A stretch of 64,000 nucleotides of DNA from Vibrio bathopelagicus (GCF_014879975.1 NZ_CP062500.1:806001-870000); one strand, 5' to 3'; shown: positions 1 to 9,531, counted from the first letter of the stretch. Made by a program: numbers and translations. Notes: generated by a model not told the origin, from the sequence alone.

Positions 1-820
1 ACGATTGATTAAACAAGTAGCGACGGTTCCATAGCCCCGTGAGAGCATCCTCATTGGCATGACGAAACAGTTCATTGGTCGCTTCCTTCATGTCGAGCAG
101 TTGGTGGATGCGGCAGAAGAATTCTTCTTGGTTAAATGGTTTATAGAGGAAGTCGTTGGCGCCCGCTTTAAGGAAGCGCGCGGTCATGGTGCGATCGTCA
201 CTGCCTGATAGTCCAAGAATGGCGAGTTGATTTCGGTCGTGGTTAACTCGAATGTCACGGGTCATCGAAATGCCATCTTTTTTCGGCATGTCATGATCGG
301 TAACGACAAAAGTGATATCTGGGTCGTTGCGGAGAAGCTCTAGCGCTTGCTCGCCATCTTCCGCTTGAATCGTTTGAATATATTGATGTTCGAGGAGTTG
401 GACGACATATCTGCGAACCACAGCTGAATCATCAACGACCAACGCTTTATGGTATCGGTTATTTGAGATTCTATTGACCAGAGGAAGTAAGTAACTTACC
501 GAAGACATGCTGTCTTTGAGGATGTAATCGAGCACACCTTTCGCAAGCACCTGCTCTCGAAGTGTGTTGTTGAACATGCCTGTTAGCACAATGATCTTTT
601 GTTGGTAACTGAGTACCAAGTCGATGATCTCGCCATCTTGACCGTCGGGTAAGCAGTAATCTAGTACCGCACACAAGAAATCCGTCTCTTGTTCCAAGAT
701 AGCTTTAGCTTCTGCCACAGATTCTGCTAGCGCAACCTCGTAGCCGTCGTTCTTAAATTGCTGGTACAGGTAGTTTCTGAATGCGCGACTATCTTCTACT
801 ACTAGTATTTTTTCACTCAA
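1..820 (-). CDS. Response regulator with two receiver domains and start of a GGDEF domain (partial)
   Basis: The minus-strand frame opens at a TTG codon (818-820), preceded by GTAGGGA at ribosome-binding distance, and runs off the left edge. Translated by eye, the first ~120 residues form a receiver domain (ILVVEDS start, LDYCLPDG phosphorylation-site region, LKDS lysine). A second receiver follows (ALVVDDS, VVTDHDMPKKDG, LYKPF). The last visible residues, DALTGLWNRRYLF, are the usual start of a diguanylate cyclase domain. The family makes cyclic di-GMP in the cytoplasm under control of partner kinases. The GGDEF catalytic signature itself lies outside the window, so activity cannot be judged. 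It is divergent from dinB across a 162-base gap holding a LexA-type box. The TTG start is an inference from the ribosome-binding site and the receiver-domain N-terminus. Confidence 0.85.
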   Translation of the reverse strand, partial: MSEKILVVEDSRAFRNYLYQQFKNDGYEVALAESVAEAKAILEQETDFLCAVLDYCLPDGQDGEIIDLVLSYQQKIIVLTGMFNNTLREQVLAKGVLDYILKDSMSSVSYLLPLVNRISNNRYHKALVVDDSAVVRRYVVQLLEHQYIQTIQAEDGEQALELLRNDPDITFVVTDHDMPKKDGISMTRDIRVNHDRNQLAILGLSGSDDRTMTARFLKAGANDFLYKPFNQEEFFCRIHQLLDMKEATNELFRHANEDALTGLWNRRYLFNQS

Positions 821-942
821 AAGCTATCCCTACTTATAGACTAAATACTCGTTAACAATACTATCAGAATAGTAGGGCGCTATTGAAGTGAAACCTGTGG
901 AGCTGGACTCCAGATCATTTTAAATCTGATAATAATTGATTA

Positions 943-962
943 TACTGTTTATAGATACAGTT
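943..962 (+). promoter_or_regulatory. LexA (SOS) box upstream of dinB
   Basis: The site reads TACTGTTTATAGATACAGTT, close to the gamma-proteobacterial LexA consensus with the invariant CTG-N10-CAG core (CTG 945-947, CAG 958-960). It ends 20 bases before the dinB start codon, as expected for an SOS operator. It also lies in the shared upstream region of the divergent GGDEF gene. LexA binding is inferred from the match and from the known SOS control of dinB. Confidence 0.85.
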
Positions 963-982
963 GTTGGGTGGGTTGTTGTTAG

Positions 983-2062
983 ATGTGTAGTGCAGAACAA
1001 AATAAAATAAGAAAAATAATCCATGTTGATATGGATTGTTTTTACGCAGCTGTAGAAATGCGGGATAACCCAGCTTACCGAAATCGACCACTTGCGGTTG
1101 GTGGGCATGAAAAACAACGAGGTGTCTTGAGTACCTGTAACTATGAAGCTCGCAAGTTTGGTATTCGTTCTGCTATGCCAACGGGGAAAGCGCTACAGCT
1201 TTGTCCTAACTTATTGGTGGTTCCGGGAAGAATGCAGGTTTATGTTGAGATATCTAAAAAAATCCGCGAAATTTTTTCTCGATACACATCATTGATTGAA
1301 CCTCTTTCTCTGGATGAAGCGTTTCTTGACGTGACTGAATCAAAGTTGTGTCACGGTTCTGCGACACTGATTGCCGAGTCAATTCGCCGCGATATTTGGA
1401 ACGAGTTAAATCTTACTGCTTCAGCCGGTGTCGCACCGATAAAGTTCTTGGCTAAAGTGGCTTCGGATATGAATAAGCCCAATGGCCAGTTTGTGATTCC
1501 CCCTCAAGACGTGCAGGCAGTCATTGATGACCTTCCACTCGAAAAGATTCCAGGTGTGGGTAAGGTGAGTATTGAAAAACTGCATCAGGCAGGTTTTTTT
1601 ACGTGTAAGGATATTAAAGCGTCTGACTATCGTGATTTACTGCTTAGGTTTGGCCGCCAAGGTGCATCGCTGTGGAAGCGAAGCCATGGTATCGATGAAA
1701 GAGAAGTGATCATAGAACGTGAGCGTAAATCCGTAGGCGTTGAGCGCACATTTACTCAAAACATTTCGACTTATACTGAATGCTGGCAGGTGATAGAAGA
1801 CAAGCTGTTTCCTGAGCTTGAAACTCGCCTAGAAAAAGCCAGCCCAAGTAAAGCGATCATCAAGCAGGGCATTAAGCTCAAGTTTGCCGATTTCCAACAA
1901 ACCACCATCGAGCATATACATGCTTCATTGGATCGTGAACACTTCAAAGAACTATTAAGTGAGATCTTAAAAAGGCAACAAGGGCGAGAGATACGCTTAC
2001 TTGGTTTGAGTGTGATGTTACAACCCAAAGAACAAGTGAAGCAGTTAAATTTAGCGTTATAA
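983..2062 (+). CDS. dinB: DNA polymerase IV (Y-family translesion polymerase)
   Basis: The protein of 359 residues copies across damaged DNA without proofreading during the SOS response. The N-terminal motif HVDMDCFYAAVE (residues 14-25) carries catalytic Asp16. The SLDEAFLDVT motif near residues 109-118 supplies the other metal-binding acids. Tyr21 is in the steric-gate position, which is Phe13 in E. coli. The C-terminus ends QLNLAL, matching the sliding-clamp binding motif (QLVLGL in E. coli). Eight extra residues precede the usual RKIIHVD start and no internal start fits better. The ribosome-binding site is weak. A strong LexA box lies just upstream. It is convergent with the chemoreceptor gene; the 138-base gap holds a GCGCTC/GAGCGC dyad (2115-2133) without a T-run. 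Confidence 0.96.
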   Translation: MCSAEQNKIRKIIHVDMDCFYAAVEMRDNPAYRNRPLAVGGHEKQRGVLSTCNYEARKFGIRSAMPTGKALQLCPNLLVVPGRMQVYVEISKKIREIFSRYTSLIEPLSLDEAFLDVTESKLCHGSATLIAESIRRDIWNELNLTASAGVAPIKFLAKVASDMNKPNGQFVIPPQDVQAVIDDLPLEKIPGVGKVSIEKLHQAGFFTCKDIKASDYRDLLLRFGRQGASLWKRSHGIDEREVIIERERKSVGVERTFTQNISTYTECWQVIEDKLFPELETRLEKASPSKAIIKQGIKLKFADFQQTTIEHIHASLDREHFKELLSEILKRQQGREIRLLGLSVMLQPKEQVKQLNLAL

Positions 2063-2199
2063 GACTACTTAAGCTGTGATCTTCAACCAATTGACACTAG
2101 GGTTGAAATTGACAGCGCTCTTTACTAGAGCGCCATCAGAAAGCTTTATTGGTTGTAGGTATGGAGAGATTCGGATGATAAGTTAAATCGTCTAGATAT

Positions 2200-4089
2200 C
2201 TATCGTTTGTTAGTTTGGCCTATGTTGAAAAAAGCCAAGACTTCTTTTAAATCAGAAGTTCTTTGTGATATGACGATATTGGCTTCTTGGGTGTGCTGTG
2301 CACTAGTCACGCTATTTTTTACGGTGGTATTGATTCCTTCAATACGTTCGGTGATATCTTGAGTTACAATTCTTTGCTCCTCTGATGCTGAAGATACCAT
2401 TGTGTTCATTTCCGAAATCTCCATTACTTGCTGCCTAATATCAGTAAATGCTTGTGATAGCTCAAGCATCATCTCTTGTGAGCGCTGAACTAGAACTGTG
2501 TTGGACGACATGTATTCATCAGCTTTTCTTGATTGGGATTGCAGTTGAGTAATGATATTTTTGATATCAACAGTAGAAACTTGAGTTCTTTTTGCTAAAG
2601 ATCTGACTTCATCAGCAACCACAGAAAAGCCTCTTCCATGCTCTCCTGCTCGAGCTGCTTCAATAGCCGCATTGAGGGCGAGTAAGTTAGTTTGTTCCGA
2701 TATTGAATTTATAACTTCCACTACGGAGTTTATATGCTCAGAGTGTTCTCTTAACTCATTGACGATTATGGCTGATTCAGCCATAGCCGAACTCACATCA
2801 TTATTTATATTGTCGGCTTCGTTGATGACCTGCGCGCTGTTTTCTATAACTTGCATTGTTGCTTTTGCCATCCTATCTGCATGTGCAGCATTATCAGATA
2901 CGCTAGAAGCTGCGGCAGAAAGTTCTGTCGCGGCGGTTGCGACTTGCTCTACATTATTGAAACCAGAACTAGCGTTGTTGTTGGTGTCATCGATTAACTG
3001 CTCAATTCTAGTTTGTTGTACAGCCAAGTCGGACATCTTTACGCTAGATTGATTAACAATATGAGAGATACTTTCTTGTAAACTTTGTAACGATGCCTGT
3101 ACTTGGTCTAGCTCGTTGTTACTGTTGTTAGCTTTTAGTGGGGTAAACTGACCAATAGACATTTGTTCAAGTGTAGATACCATGATTGGCAGATTACGAA
3201 GTTGCCTTCTAATAGCCACATAAACGGTGATCATTAACAAAATGCCAATACAAATAAATAACCCTATGATTCCTGTCATTAGGCTCTTGTTCATAGAGTC
3301 TTCATGGCTTTGATTTGTCCATGCAAAAAGGTCGTAACTTTCGGTAAGAGGTTGTTTTGATACTGTGTAAGGTTCGTTAGATCCATCCGCAGTGTATAGA
3401 TATGGATCTTCAGTTAATGTTTTGAAGTTCGGTCTTAATTCATAGATGTTTTTGTTTACCCAGCCAGTTTCTCTGGTTGAAGCGTCAGCCATCACGATCT
3501 CACCATCCTTTGTGGTAATAGCAAATTCGACACCAAACTCCGGCATTAACTCAGATAACGTTATATCCACACCAAATACTCCCACTAACTGCCCATTTCG
3601 TTTAATCGGAGCCGATACTGAAATAACTCGCTCTCCTGTGTTACTAACATATGGAGCGGATATATAGCTTGGGTTGCCTTTAGCTGATATGGCGAGGAAC
3701 CACTCTCTCTGCATTTCGATAACATTGAAATCTTTAACCCAGCCTTTAGATAGTGCACTAAATGGAGTGCCATTGATGTCTGCAAAATAGACATCAATAA
3801 ATGCAGGATTTGCGGAATGAACTCTATCTAATACACGGAGCATTCGAGATTCATCGAACGGGGCATCAGCTCCATAATATGGAAGTAAAAAGGCAAATTG
3901 CTGAATCATAGATTTCGCATCATCTAGGTTTGACTCAAATGTTTGAGAAACGACACTGACCACTTCGTCGTTATTCTCCTGAATGTTTTCCCACTTCCAG
4001 TTATTGAGGTAGTAATTTGCAGATGTTAACGCGATCAAAAACAAACCGAGCATAACTAACAGAAAAGATAGGGATATCTTCTTGACCAT
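2200..4089 (-). CDS. Methyl-accepting chemotaxis protein with periplasmic cache domain
   Basis: This 629-residue receptor should span the inner membrane and pass ligand signals to CheA/CheW. A signal-anchor helix lies at about residues 5-25. A periplasmic dCache-like region follows, with [21 protein letters not shown] typical of cache folds (shown here only as a family feature), then a second membrane helix near 275-298. The C-terminal half is a long helical signalling domain with the highly conserved hairpin tip [15 protein letters not shown] and [12 protein letters not shown]. No C-terminal CheR/CheB tether pentapeptide is visible; the protein ends [14 protein letters not shown] precedes the ATG. 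It is a single gene with no che neighbours. The ligand cannot be read from the sequence; cache receptors often bind amino or organic acids. Confidence 0.95.
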   Translation of the reverse strand: MVKKISLSFLLVMLGLFLIALTSANYYLNNWKWENIQENNDEVVSVVSQTFESNLDDAKSMIQQFAFLLPYYGADAPFDESRMLRVLDRVHSANPAFIDVYFADINGTPFSALSKGWVKDFNVIEMQREWFLAISAKGNPSYISAPYVSNTGERVISVSAPIKRNGQLVGVFGVDITLSELMPEFGVEFAITTKDGEIVMADASTRETGWVNKNIYELRPNFKTLTEDPYLYTADGSNEPYTVSKQPLTESYDLFAWTNQSHEDSMNKSLMTGIIGLFICIGILLMITVYVAIRRQLRNLPIMVSTLEQMSIGQFTPLKANNSNNELDQVQASLQSLQESISHIVNQSSVKMSDLAVQQTRIEQLIDDTNNNASSGFNNVEQVATAATELSAAASSVSDNAAHADRMAKATMQVIENSAQVINEADNINNDVSSAMAESAIIVNELREHSEHINSVVEVINSISEQTNLLALNAAIEAARAGEHGRGFSVVADEVRSLAKRTQVSTVDIKNIITQLQSQSRKADEYMSSNTVLVQRSQEMMLELSQAFTDIRQQVMEISEMNTMVSSASEEQRIVTQDITERIEGINTTVKNSVTSAQHTQEANIVISQRTSDLKEVLAFFNIGQTNKR

Positions 4090-4291
4090 TCTAAGGATCC
4101 TTTAATACGAAGTAGGGGGATGAATCAAATTTGGTAAGTCGGGCGATTGTTAACGAATTTGACGTTTCGTATAGTTTTTAAAGGTTATTGATTGTTATTG
4201 AGGTTCTAAGTGGCAGTAATGATTGAATTGACAGCTTAAGTAGATAAAGGAACCGTTGATGGGAATAGAGAATATATGTCAGCTAAAGACT

Positions 4292-4325
4292 ACCGACTAA
4301 GCGTTGTCGCCTAGTCGGTTTTTTC
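4292..4325 (+). terminator. Plus-strand hairpin terminator without an obvious gene
   Basis: ACCGACTA (4292-4299) and TAGTCGGT (4312-4319) form an 8-bp stem followed by a T-run on the plus strand. Both flanking genes are on the minus strand, and the minus-strand side of the hairpin lacks a T-run. It therefore fits the end of a short plus-strand transcript from the 4090-4290 region. A TTGACA at 4228-4233 has no well-spaced -10 element. Confidence 0.5.
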
Positions 4326-4336
4326 TATGTAGGGGC

Positions 4337-6271
4337 TTACCTCGGGAGTTGCTTTACTCGTGCTAAGGTGTCACTGAACGGTTGTTGATCTAGCTTGCCG
4401 TAACCAACCATTTTACTGGCTTTAAGCTTGGTTGAAAGCGGGGTGGCGATTCCGCATAAGAAGCGAGTAATCGCTTCGTCTGTAATCAGCTGTTGGCTGG
4501 CGGAAATAAACTCGTGAACCCATGTCATCACTGTCTCATCATCAACAGGTTCAACATCTACGGTTGGTAAGATTGCCACTTCCCCTCGACATACTGAGCA
4601 GTGACCACAGTTTTTGGGTGCTTTATCATCGGCGAAGTAACTCGCAAGGCGTGAGCTTAGGCAGGTATCAGCCTCAAAGAAGCTCAGCATTTGGTTAAGA
4701 CGGTTTATCTCACTGCTCTCTTTTGCCTTAAACAACTCAGTTAAACGTTCTGATAATTGCATCATATTTTCAGACGTATTGTGGATCGCGTAAACATCCG
4801 TGATCTGCTTACTTTCCAGTTCAATCCAGCCTTGTTCATTGAAGTAGTCGATAGCGGTAACAACACGTTGACGATCAGCCTGGAAGTGTGTCCAAAGCGC
4901 ATCGAAATCAACTTGGCACCAAACTCTTGCTTGTGGTGAGCATTGGAAAATAGCCTCTACGAAGTGTCGGCGCTCTCCTTGGAATTGTTCCGTGATCTGT
5001 TGCTTAGGACGAATGAACTTAAATTTGTAGTCAGCGAAGTAGCTGTATTTAGGCTCAATCACGCCTTCAATTTCGAGATAGACCAACAGTGTTTTTAGCG
5101 GAAGTTGACGAATGTTAGATTCACGCGATAGTTGGTTGAGCATGATCTCCCATTGGTTTGCACCAGAAGCCCCAATGTTTTGGTTTTCGTAGATCTCTTT
5201 CAAGACAGTTTGGATCGAGATGTTGTCTGGCGTATCACCAAATACGAAGTTCTCTAGCGTACTGAGGCCATACTTGTTGGCGAGAAGAATACATGTTGAA
5301 GGTTGACCATCTCGGCCTGCTCTGCCGATTTCTTGCGAGTAGTTCTCTATCGATTTGGGTAAGTCGAAGTGAATCACACGGCGAATGTTTGACTTGTCGA
5401 CGCCCATCCCGAAAGCAATCGTCGCCACAATACAATGCACGTCATCATTCATGAATTGATGTTGAATAGCATCTCTATTTTCTGGTTTAAGCCCCGCATG
5501 GTAAGCGACTGCGTTGATTCCTGCATTGCGTAGTTGTTGAGCCACCATCTCTGCCGTTTGCTGAAGGGTGACATAAACGATGGTTGGAGCTTGAGGCGCT
5601 TGATTTGCGACAGAGCACAGAGTCTCTAGCTTACTAGCTTGTTCACAAGGCTGAATCGACAGATCGAGATTTTGACGATAGAAACCCGTAACAACAACGC
5701 GTTCCTCATCGATATCAAACTTAGACTTCATGTCTTGGATAACTGAGGTTGTTGCGGTTGCAGTCAGTAGTAATACCTGCGGGATATTCAGTTGTTTTTG
5801 GTATTGAGGTAACTTGAGATAATCGGGTCTAAAGTTGTGTCCCCACTCTGAAATACAGTGCGCCTCGTCGACCACAAGTAGAGAGATTGGAACCTGAGAA
5901 ATGAACTGGCGAAAGCGTTCATTCTTCAAACGCTCGACGGAGATCATCAGGATCTTAGTTTCTCCGTTACGCACAGATTGCATCACTTGCTGAGTGGTTT
6001 GTCTGTCTTGACTTGATTCTATCGCAGCGGCGCTGATCCCTTTACTGTGTAAGAAGCTTAACTGGTCTTTCATTAAGGCTAACAGTGGAGAGATAACCAG
6101 GGTTAAATGAGGGAGTTCTAACGCGGGTAATTGGTAGCACAGCGATTTACCTGAGCCCGTCGGGAATATAGCCGCGGTAGAGTGACCGGATAGAACATTA
6201 TCAATGACTTGCTTTTGCCCATGACGCAGTGAATCGAATCCGAATACTTGTTTTAGCTTCTGCTCAATCAT
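4337..6271 (-). CDS. RecQ-family ATP-dependent DNA helicase
   Basis: The protein has 644 residues. Superfamily 2 motifs occur in order: Walker A FPTGSGKSLCYQ near residue 37, DEAH with the RecQ-type aromatic loop following (VVDEAHCISEWGHNFRPDY), TATAT, and motif VI QEIGRAGRDGQ. The zinc-binding region is present as a cysteine and then NCGHCSVC near residues 545-575. After it the sequence has no recognisable HRDC domain, and the winged-helix region is divergent. Vibrios usually carry a canonical RecQ as well, so this may be a second paralogue; for that reason no symbol is given. RecQ helicases unwind DNA 3' to 5' in recombination and fork repair. It stands alone and is divergent from the GreA/B-like gene. 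Confidence 0.92.
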   Translation of the reverse strand: MIEQKLKQVFGFDSLRHGQKQVIDNVLSGHSTAAIFPTGSGKSLCYQLPALELPHLTLVISPLLALMKDQLSFLHSKGISAAAIESSQDRQTTQQVMQSVRNGETKILMISVERLKNERFRQFISQVPISLLVVDEAHCISEWGHNFRPDYLKLPQYQKQLNIPQVLLLTATATTSVIQDMKSKFDIDEERVVVTGFYRQNLDLSIQPCEQASKLETLCSVANQAPQAPTIVYVTLQQTAEMVAQQLRNAGINAVAYHAGLKPENRDAIQHQFMNDDVHCIVATIAFGMGVDKSNIRRVIHFDLPKSIENYSQEIGRAGRDGQPSTCILLANKYGLSTLENFVFGDTPDNISIQTVLKEIYENQNIGASGANQWEIMLNQLSRESNIRQLPLKTLLVYLEIEGVIEPKYSYFADYKFKFIRPKQQITEQFQGERRHFVEAIFQCSPQARVWCQVDFDALWTHFQADRQRVVTAIDYFNEQGWIELESKQITDVYAIHNTSENMMQLSERLTELFKAKESSEINRLNQMLSFFEADTCLSSRLASYFADDKAPKNCGHCSVCRGEVAILPTVDVEPVDDETVMTWVHEFISASQQLITDEAITRFLCGIATPLSTKLKASKMVGYGKLDQQPFSDTLARVKQLPR

Positions 6272-6416
6272 TTGTGTTCTACCTGAGTTATTAAGTGTCG
6301 TATTGATGCTAAAGCGTTCGCCTTTCTATGATCGCGTCGCTTGATGAATCAAATGTCTTGCACCTGATTGTACCTAATTCTATTCTGTAGCTCCTATAGA
6401 AAAGCACTCCAAAAGT

Positions 6417-6890
6417 ATGAATAAGTCTGAGCTTCGACAAATAATTTTAGAGCAACTCGAATCACGGTTACGCATCGCACAATCTGCGACTCAGCGAGCT
6501 ATTGATGCTGCCACCGATGAAGAGACCGTGCCAGAGCACAAATACGATACATTGGCGTTAGAAGCCTCGTATCTTGCGCATGGACAAGCGATGCGAGTTC
6601 AAGAGTGTGAAGAGGATATCCAGTGTTACCGAAATCTCGTATTACGAGACAGTGAAAGAATCACCGTCAGCAGCTATGTTGTGGTCATTGACGAACATGA
6701 TGAACATAAGCACTTTTTCCTGGGGCCAAGAGTAGGGGGGCTTTCTATTACGTGGCACGAAAATGAGATTGCGATAGTGACAGCAAATGCACCATTTGGT
6801 CAGGCTCTAATGGGTAAAGAAGTCGGTGATGAGGTTGAGTTTAGGGTCGCTGATAAACAGTTCTGCTATGAAGTGGTATCGATTGACTGA
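6417..6890 (+). CDS. GreA/GreB-like transcription factor, short form
   Basis: The 157-residue protein has an N-terminal helical part (about 1-75) and a C-terminal FKBP-like half. The stretch APFGQALMGKEVGDEVEF near residues 124-141 matches the conserved end of Gre factors. Gre proteins enter the RNA polymerase secondary channel and stimulate transcript cleavage through acidic residues at the tip of the coiled coil. Here the tip region reads TDEETVPEHKYD, so acids are present, but the spacing differs from the GreA GDLSENAEY pattern. It may be a cleavage factor, an anti-cleavage factor or an Rnk-type relative. The ribosome-binding site is weak. It is followed 87 bases later by the DUF2884 gene. 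Confidence 0.75.
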   Translation: MNKSELRQIILEQLESRLRIAQSATQRAIDAATDEETVPEHKYDTLALEASYLAHGQAMRVQECEEDIQCYRNLVLRDSERITVSSYVVVIDEHDEHKHFFLGPRVGGLSITWHENEIAIVTANAPFGQALMGKEVGDEVEFRVADKQFCYEVVSID

Positions 6891-6977
6891 ATGACAAGCT
6901 TAGAAATATAAACGTTTTTCTGACAAAGAAGCATAAACTAGCGGTATAGTCATTGGGCAGATTGATGAGAGGGTGTT

Positions 6978-7736
6978 ATGAAAAAAAGCGTATTAATTGC
7001 ATCATTAACAGTGGCTACCGCTGTTGTGAGCCTGCCAACTTTTGCAGCTCAGTGTCGAGTTGATTTGAAAAATGAACTACGAATTGATGAGCAGAAAGTA
7101 GAAATCCATCAAGTAAACGGTGATACAGCGATTCTTGATGGCAACAATGATCTTTATATTCATGGTGAAAAGGTCGCACTTGATGCCGACCAACAAGCGG
7201 CAATTGAAAAATACCGCGACAGCATGAATGAGTATTTACCACGCGCAAAACAAATGGCGAATGACAGCTTGGCTTTGGCGAATGATGTTATTGATGACAT
7301 CGCGGCCAGCCTAGATTCTCCAGAGTCGTTTGATAATGTAAAAGAATCAATGAAAACGTACTTTGCTGAATTAGAGGCTCGATATTATAAAGATGGCGAG
7401 TTAATCTTACCGGCTGATAGTTTCGATTCGATGGCGAGTGGTTGGTCTGAAGATTTCGAAAAGGCTAAGGAGATCTTTAACCAAGAGTTTATCTCGAGTG
7501 CCTTTAATGCGATGTCGGAAAAGATGAAGCAAGACGGCGGACTAAATCTGACCGAAATGGCTGATAGCATGGCTGAATTAAAGCTTAAAGTTGAAGAGCG
7601 AATGAAAGAGCACTCTCAACAAGTACAAGAGGAAGCGAATGAGTTCTGTGATTCTCTAGATGAGATGGCAGAGCAAGAGCAAGAGCTGCATAAAATCATT
7701 CCGAACCTAAAAGACTACCAAGTATTTACTATCTAG
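6978..7736 (+). CDS. DUF2884 (YggN-like) periplasmic protein
   Basis: This 252-residue protein resembles E. coli YggN. It starts with a classical signal peptide (residues 1-23, cleavage after TFA-AQC), so it should be exported. The mature part is acidic and largely helical, with Cys26 and a second cysteine near the C-terminus (EFCDSLDEM) that could form a disulphide. A charged coiled-coil-like stretch spans roughly residues 190-240. The family has no established function. GAGGGTGTT precedes the ATG, and a strong terminator follows at 7758-7784, so transcription ends here. Confidence 0.85.
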   Translation: MKKSVLIASLTVATAVVSLPTFAAQCRVDLKNELRIDEQKVEIHQVNGDTAILDGNNDLYIHGEKVALDADQQAAIEKYRDSMNEYLPRAKQMANDSLALANDVIDDIAASLDSPESFDNVKESMKTYFAELEARYYKDGELILPADSFDSMASGWSEDFEKAKEIFNQEFISSAFNAMSEKMKQDGGLNLTEMADSMAELKLKVEERMKEHSQQVQEEANEFCDSLDEMAEQEQELHKIIPNLKDYQVFTI

Positions 7737-7757
7737 TCTGAGTTTCAAATTCGTCAG

Positions 7758-7784
7758 AAGAGCACCGATTGGTGCTCTTTTTTT
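7758..7784 (+). terminator. Rho-independent terminator after the DUF2884 gene
   Basis: GAGCACC, loop GATT, GGTGCTC, then seven T residues on the plus strand. Confidence 0.9.
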
Positions 7785-8010
7785 ATGGGTTAAATAAGCT
7801 AACGATTAATTTAGGAATGCCTCTCAATAGGCTAATCAATCGTTGTTTTGATTTTGTGTGGTCAGTTAGTCTGAATGATTGTTAATAACTTGGTCTTAAA
7901 TACTAAATGGATTGTAAAAATAAGATAATTGTACATTTATTGGTTGTGCCTATCATTGCTTTTGATTACTGTACTTCTCAACTAGTTCACTGATTTTTTA
8001 TGCGGGCAAT

Positions 8011-9372
8011 ATGAACCAACAATCTTCCTCTTCAAGAGAGCACTTTAGTTCTCGTTTGGGTTTTATTTTAGCAGCAGCAGGTGCGGCTGTTGGCTTAGGT
8101 AATATTTGGGGTTTCCCAACCCAAGTTGCTAGTAACGGCGGTGGCGCTTTTCTGCTTGTTTACCTAATTATGATCTTCGTGGTTGCTTTCCCAATGCTGG
8201 TGGTTGAGATGGCGATTGGCCGTCATGGTCAAGCGAATCCTGTCGATAGTATGCGCTCGTTGACGACAAATCCGTTAGGCAAGAAGGTCGGTGAATTTGT
8301 CGGTTGGATTGGATTAAGTGTTCCAAGCGCTGTGTTGGCCTTTTATAGCATTGTCGGCGGTTGGTTGATTTGCTTCCTTTTTGGCGCGGTTGCTGACCTG
8401 ATTGGCTTAGAGTCTATCGCTGATTGGTTCAAAGGCTTCAGTGTTGAACGAAACGTGTTTGGTACCGTGATCTTCTATGTACTGACTATTCTGATTGTTC
8501 AAGGTGGTGTGAAGCAGGGCATCGAGAAGTGGTCGACTCGCTTAATGCCAGCGTTGTTCATTTTGTTTGGCTTACTGTTTGTTTACATCATGACGCAATC
8601 AGGCGCGATAGAAGGCCTGAAACATTACTTGGTTCCAGACTTTGAGAAAGTGTGGGATAGAAAACTCATTCTAGCGGCAATGGGACAAGGCTTCTTCTCG
8701 CTAACCATTGGTGGTTGCTCTATGTTGGTTTACGGTTCTTACTTAAGCAAGAAAGAGAACCTACCAAAAATGGCGATGAACGTGACCTTGGTTGATACCG
8801 CTGTCGCTTTTATTGCTGGCTTAGTGGTTATGCCCGCAATGTTTGTTGCGATGCAGAAGGGCGTACAAATCTACGCTGAAGATGGCTCACTATTGAGCTC
8901 TGACACGCTCGTATTTACGGTTCTGCCTTTGATGTTTGATAGCTTAGGCGTACTTGGTCAGATCTTCGCAATTGTCTTCTTCTTGTTGCTAACGATTGCT
9001 GCTCTTACTTCTTCGATTTCGATGTTGGAAGGGCCTGTAGCGCTAGTGAGTGAGCGTTTCAATACTAGACGAACACCAACAAGCTGGGTGATTGGTGGCG
9101 CTATCGCATTGTTCAGTGTAGTGATTGTTTACAACTTTGCCGCGATGTTTGGTATGGTTGCGATGATAGCGACTCAGTACCTTCAACCGGTCGCTGCACT
9201 GATGTTCTGCCTGTTTGGTGGTTGGGTATGGAGCCGAGCTTCAAAAGTGAAAGAGCTTGAACATGGTTGTCCTGATTTTCAACTTGGCTGGTTTGGTAAA
9301 GTGTGGCCAATGTATGTGAAGTTCGTGTGCCCAATATTGGTGGCGACGGTTATCTGGGCTTCATTTGGATAG
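8011..9372 (+). CDS. Sodium-dependent transporter, NSS/SNF family
   Basis: The 453-residue, very hydrophobic protein has 11-12 predicted membrane segments and belongs to the neurotransmitter:sodium symporter family, which imports amino acids or similar solutes with Na+. The first membrane segment carries GAAVGLGNIWGFP and then NGGGAFLLVY, the usual sodium and substrate site. At the place of the extracellular-gate arginine (Arg30 of LeuT, within a RFP motif) this protein has glycine (WGFP). The ATG follows GCGGGCAAT, only a modest ribosome-binding site. It stands alone, with its own terminator at 9415-9440. Substrate is unknown. Confidence 0.9.
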   Translation: MNQQSSSSREHFSSRLGFILAAAGAAVGLGNIWGFPTQVASNGGGAFLLVYLIMIFVVAFPMLVVEMAIGRHGQANPVDSMRSLTTNPLGKKVGEFVGWIGLSVPSAVLAFYSIVGGWLICFLFGAVADLIGLESIADWFKGFSVERNVFGTVIFYVLTILIVQGGVKQGIEKWSTRLMPALFILFGLLFVYIMTQSGAIEGLKHYLVPDFEKVWDRKLILAAMGQGFFSLTIGGCSMLVYGSYLSKKENLPKMAMNVTLVDTAVAFIAGLVVMPAMFVAMQKGVQIYAEDGSLLSSDTLVFTVLPLMFDSLGVLGQIFAIVFFLLLTIAALTSSISMLEGPVALVSERFNTRRTPTSWVIGGAIALFSVVIVYNFAAMFGMVAMIATQYLQPVAALMFCLFGGWVWSRASKVKELEHGCPDFQLGWFGKVWPMYVKFVCPILVATVIWASFG

Positions 9373-9414
9373 TCGACCATTTAGCATCTAGATTATTAGA
9401 CTTGCAGTTCAAGG

Positions 9415-9440
9415 CCACTCTCAATGAGTGGTTTTGTTGT
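9415..9440 (+). terminator. Terminator after the NSS transporter gene
   Basis: CCACTC, loop TCAAT, GAGTGG, followed by TTTTGTTGTTTT. Confidence 0.75.
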
Positions 9441-9473
9441 TTTAGTATCGAACAAGCTTGTTTTACTCGATAG

Positions 9474-9508
9474 AAAAAAGGCGCTGAACATACAGTTCAG
9501 CGCCTTTT
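9474..9508 (-). terminator. Terminator after lipA (can act both ways)
   Basis: GGCGCTGAAC (9480-9489) and GTTCAGCGCC (9495-9504) form a 10-bp perfect stem, with A residues on the left and T residues on the right. It ends the lipA transcript and could also stop plus-strand read-through. Confidence 0.9.
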
Positions 9509-9531
9509 CAATTTTGGTTTAAGCAATGTGA

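Noticed and set aside
2115..2133. GCGCTC/GAGCGC dyad between dinB and the chemoreceptor gene as terminator
   Set aside because: Six-base stem without a T-run on either strand; not enough for a terminator call.
2672..3052. Plus-strand open frame of 126 codons inside the chemoreceptor gene
   Set aside because: Antisense to the conserved signalling domain, whose helical Ala/Ser-rich codons leave the opposite strand open.
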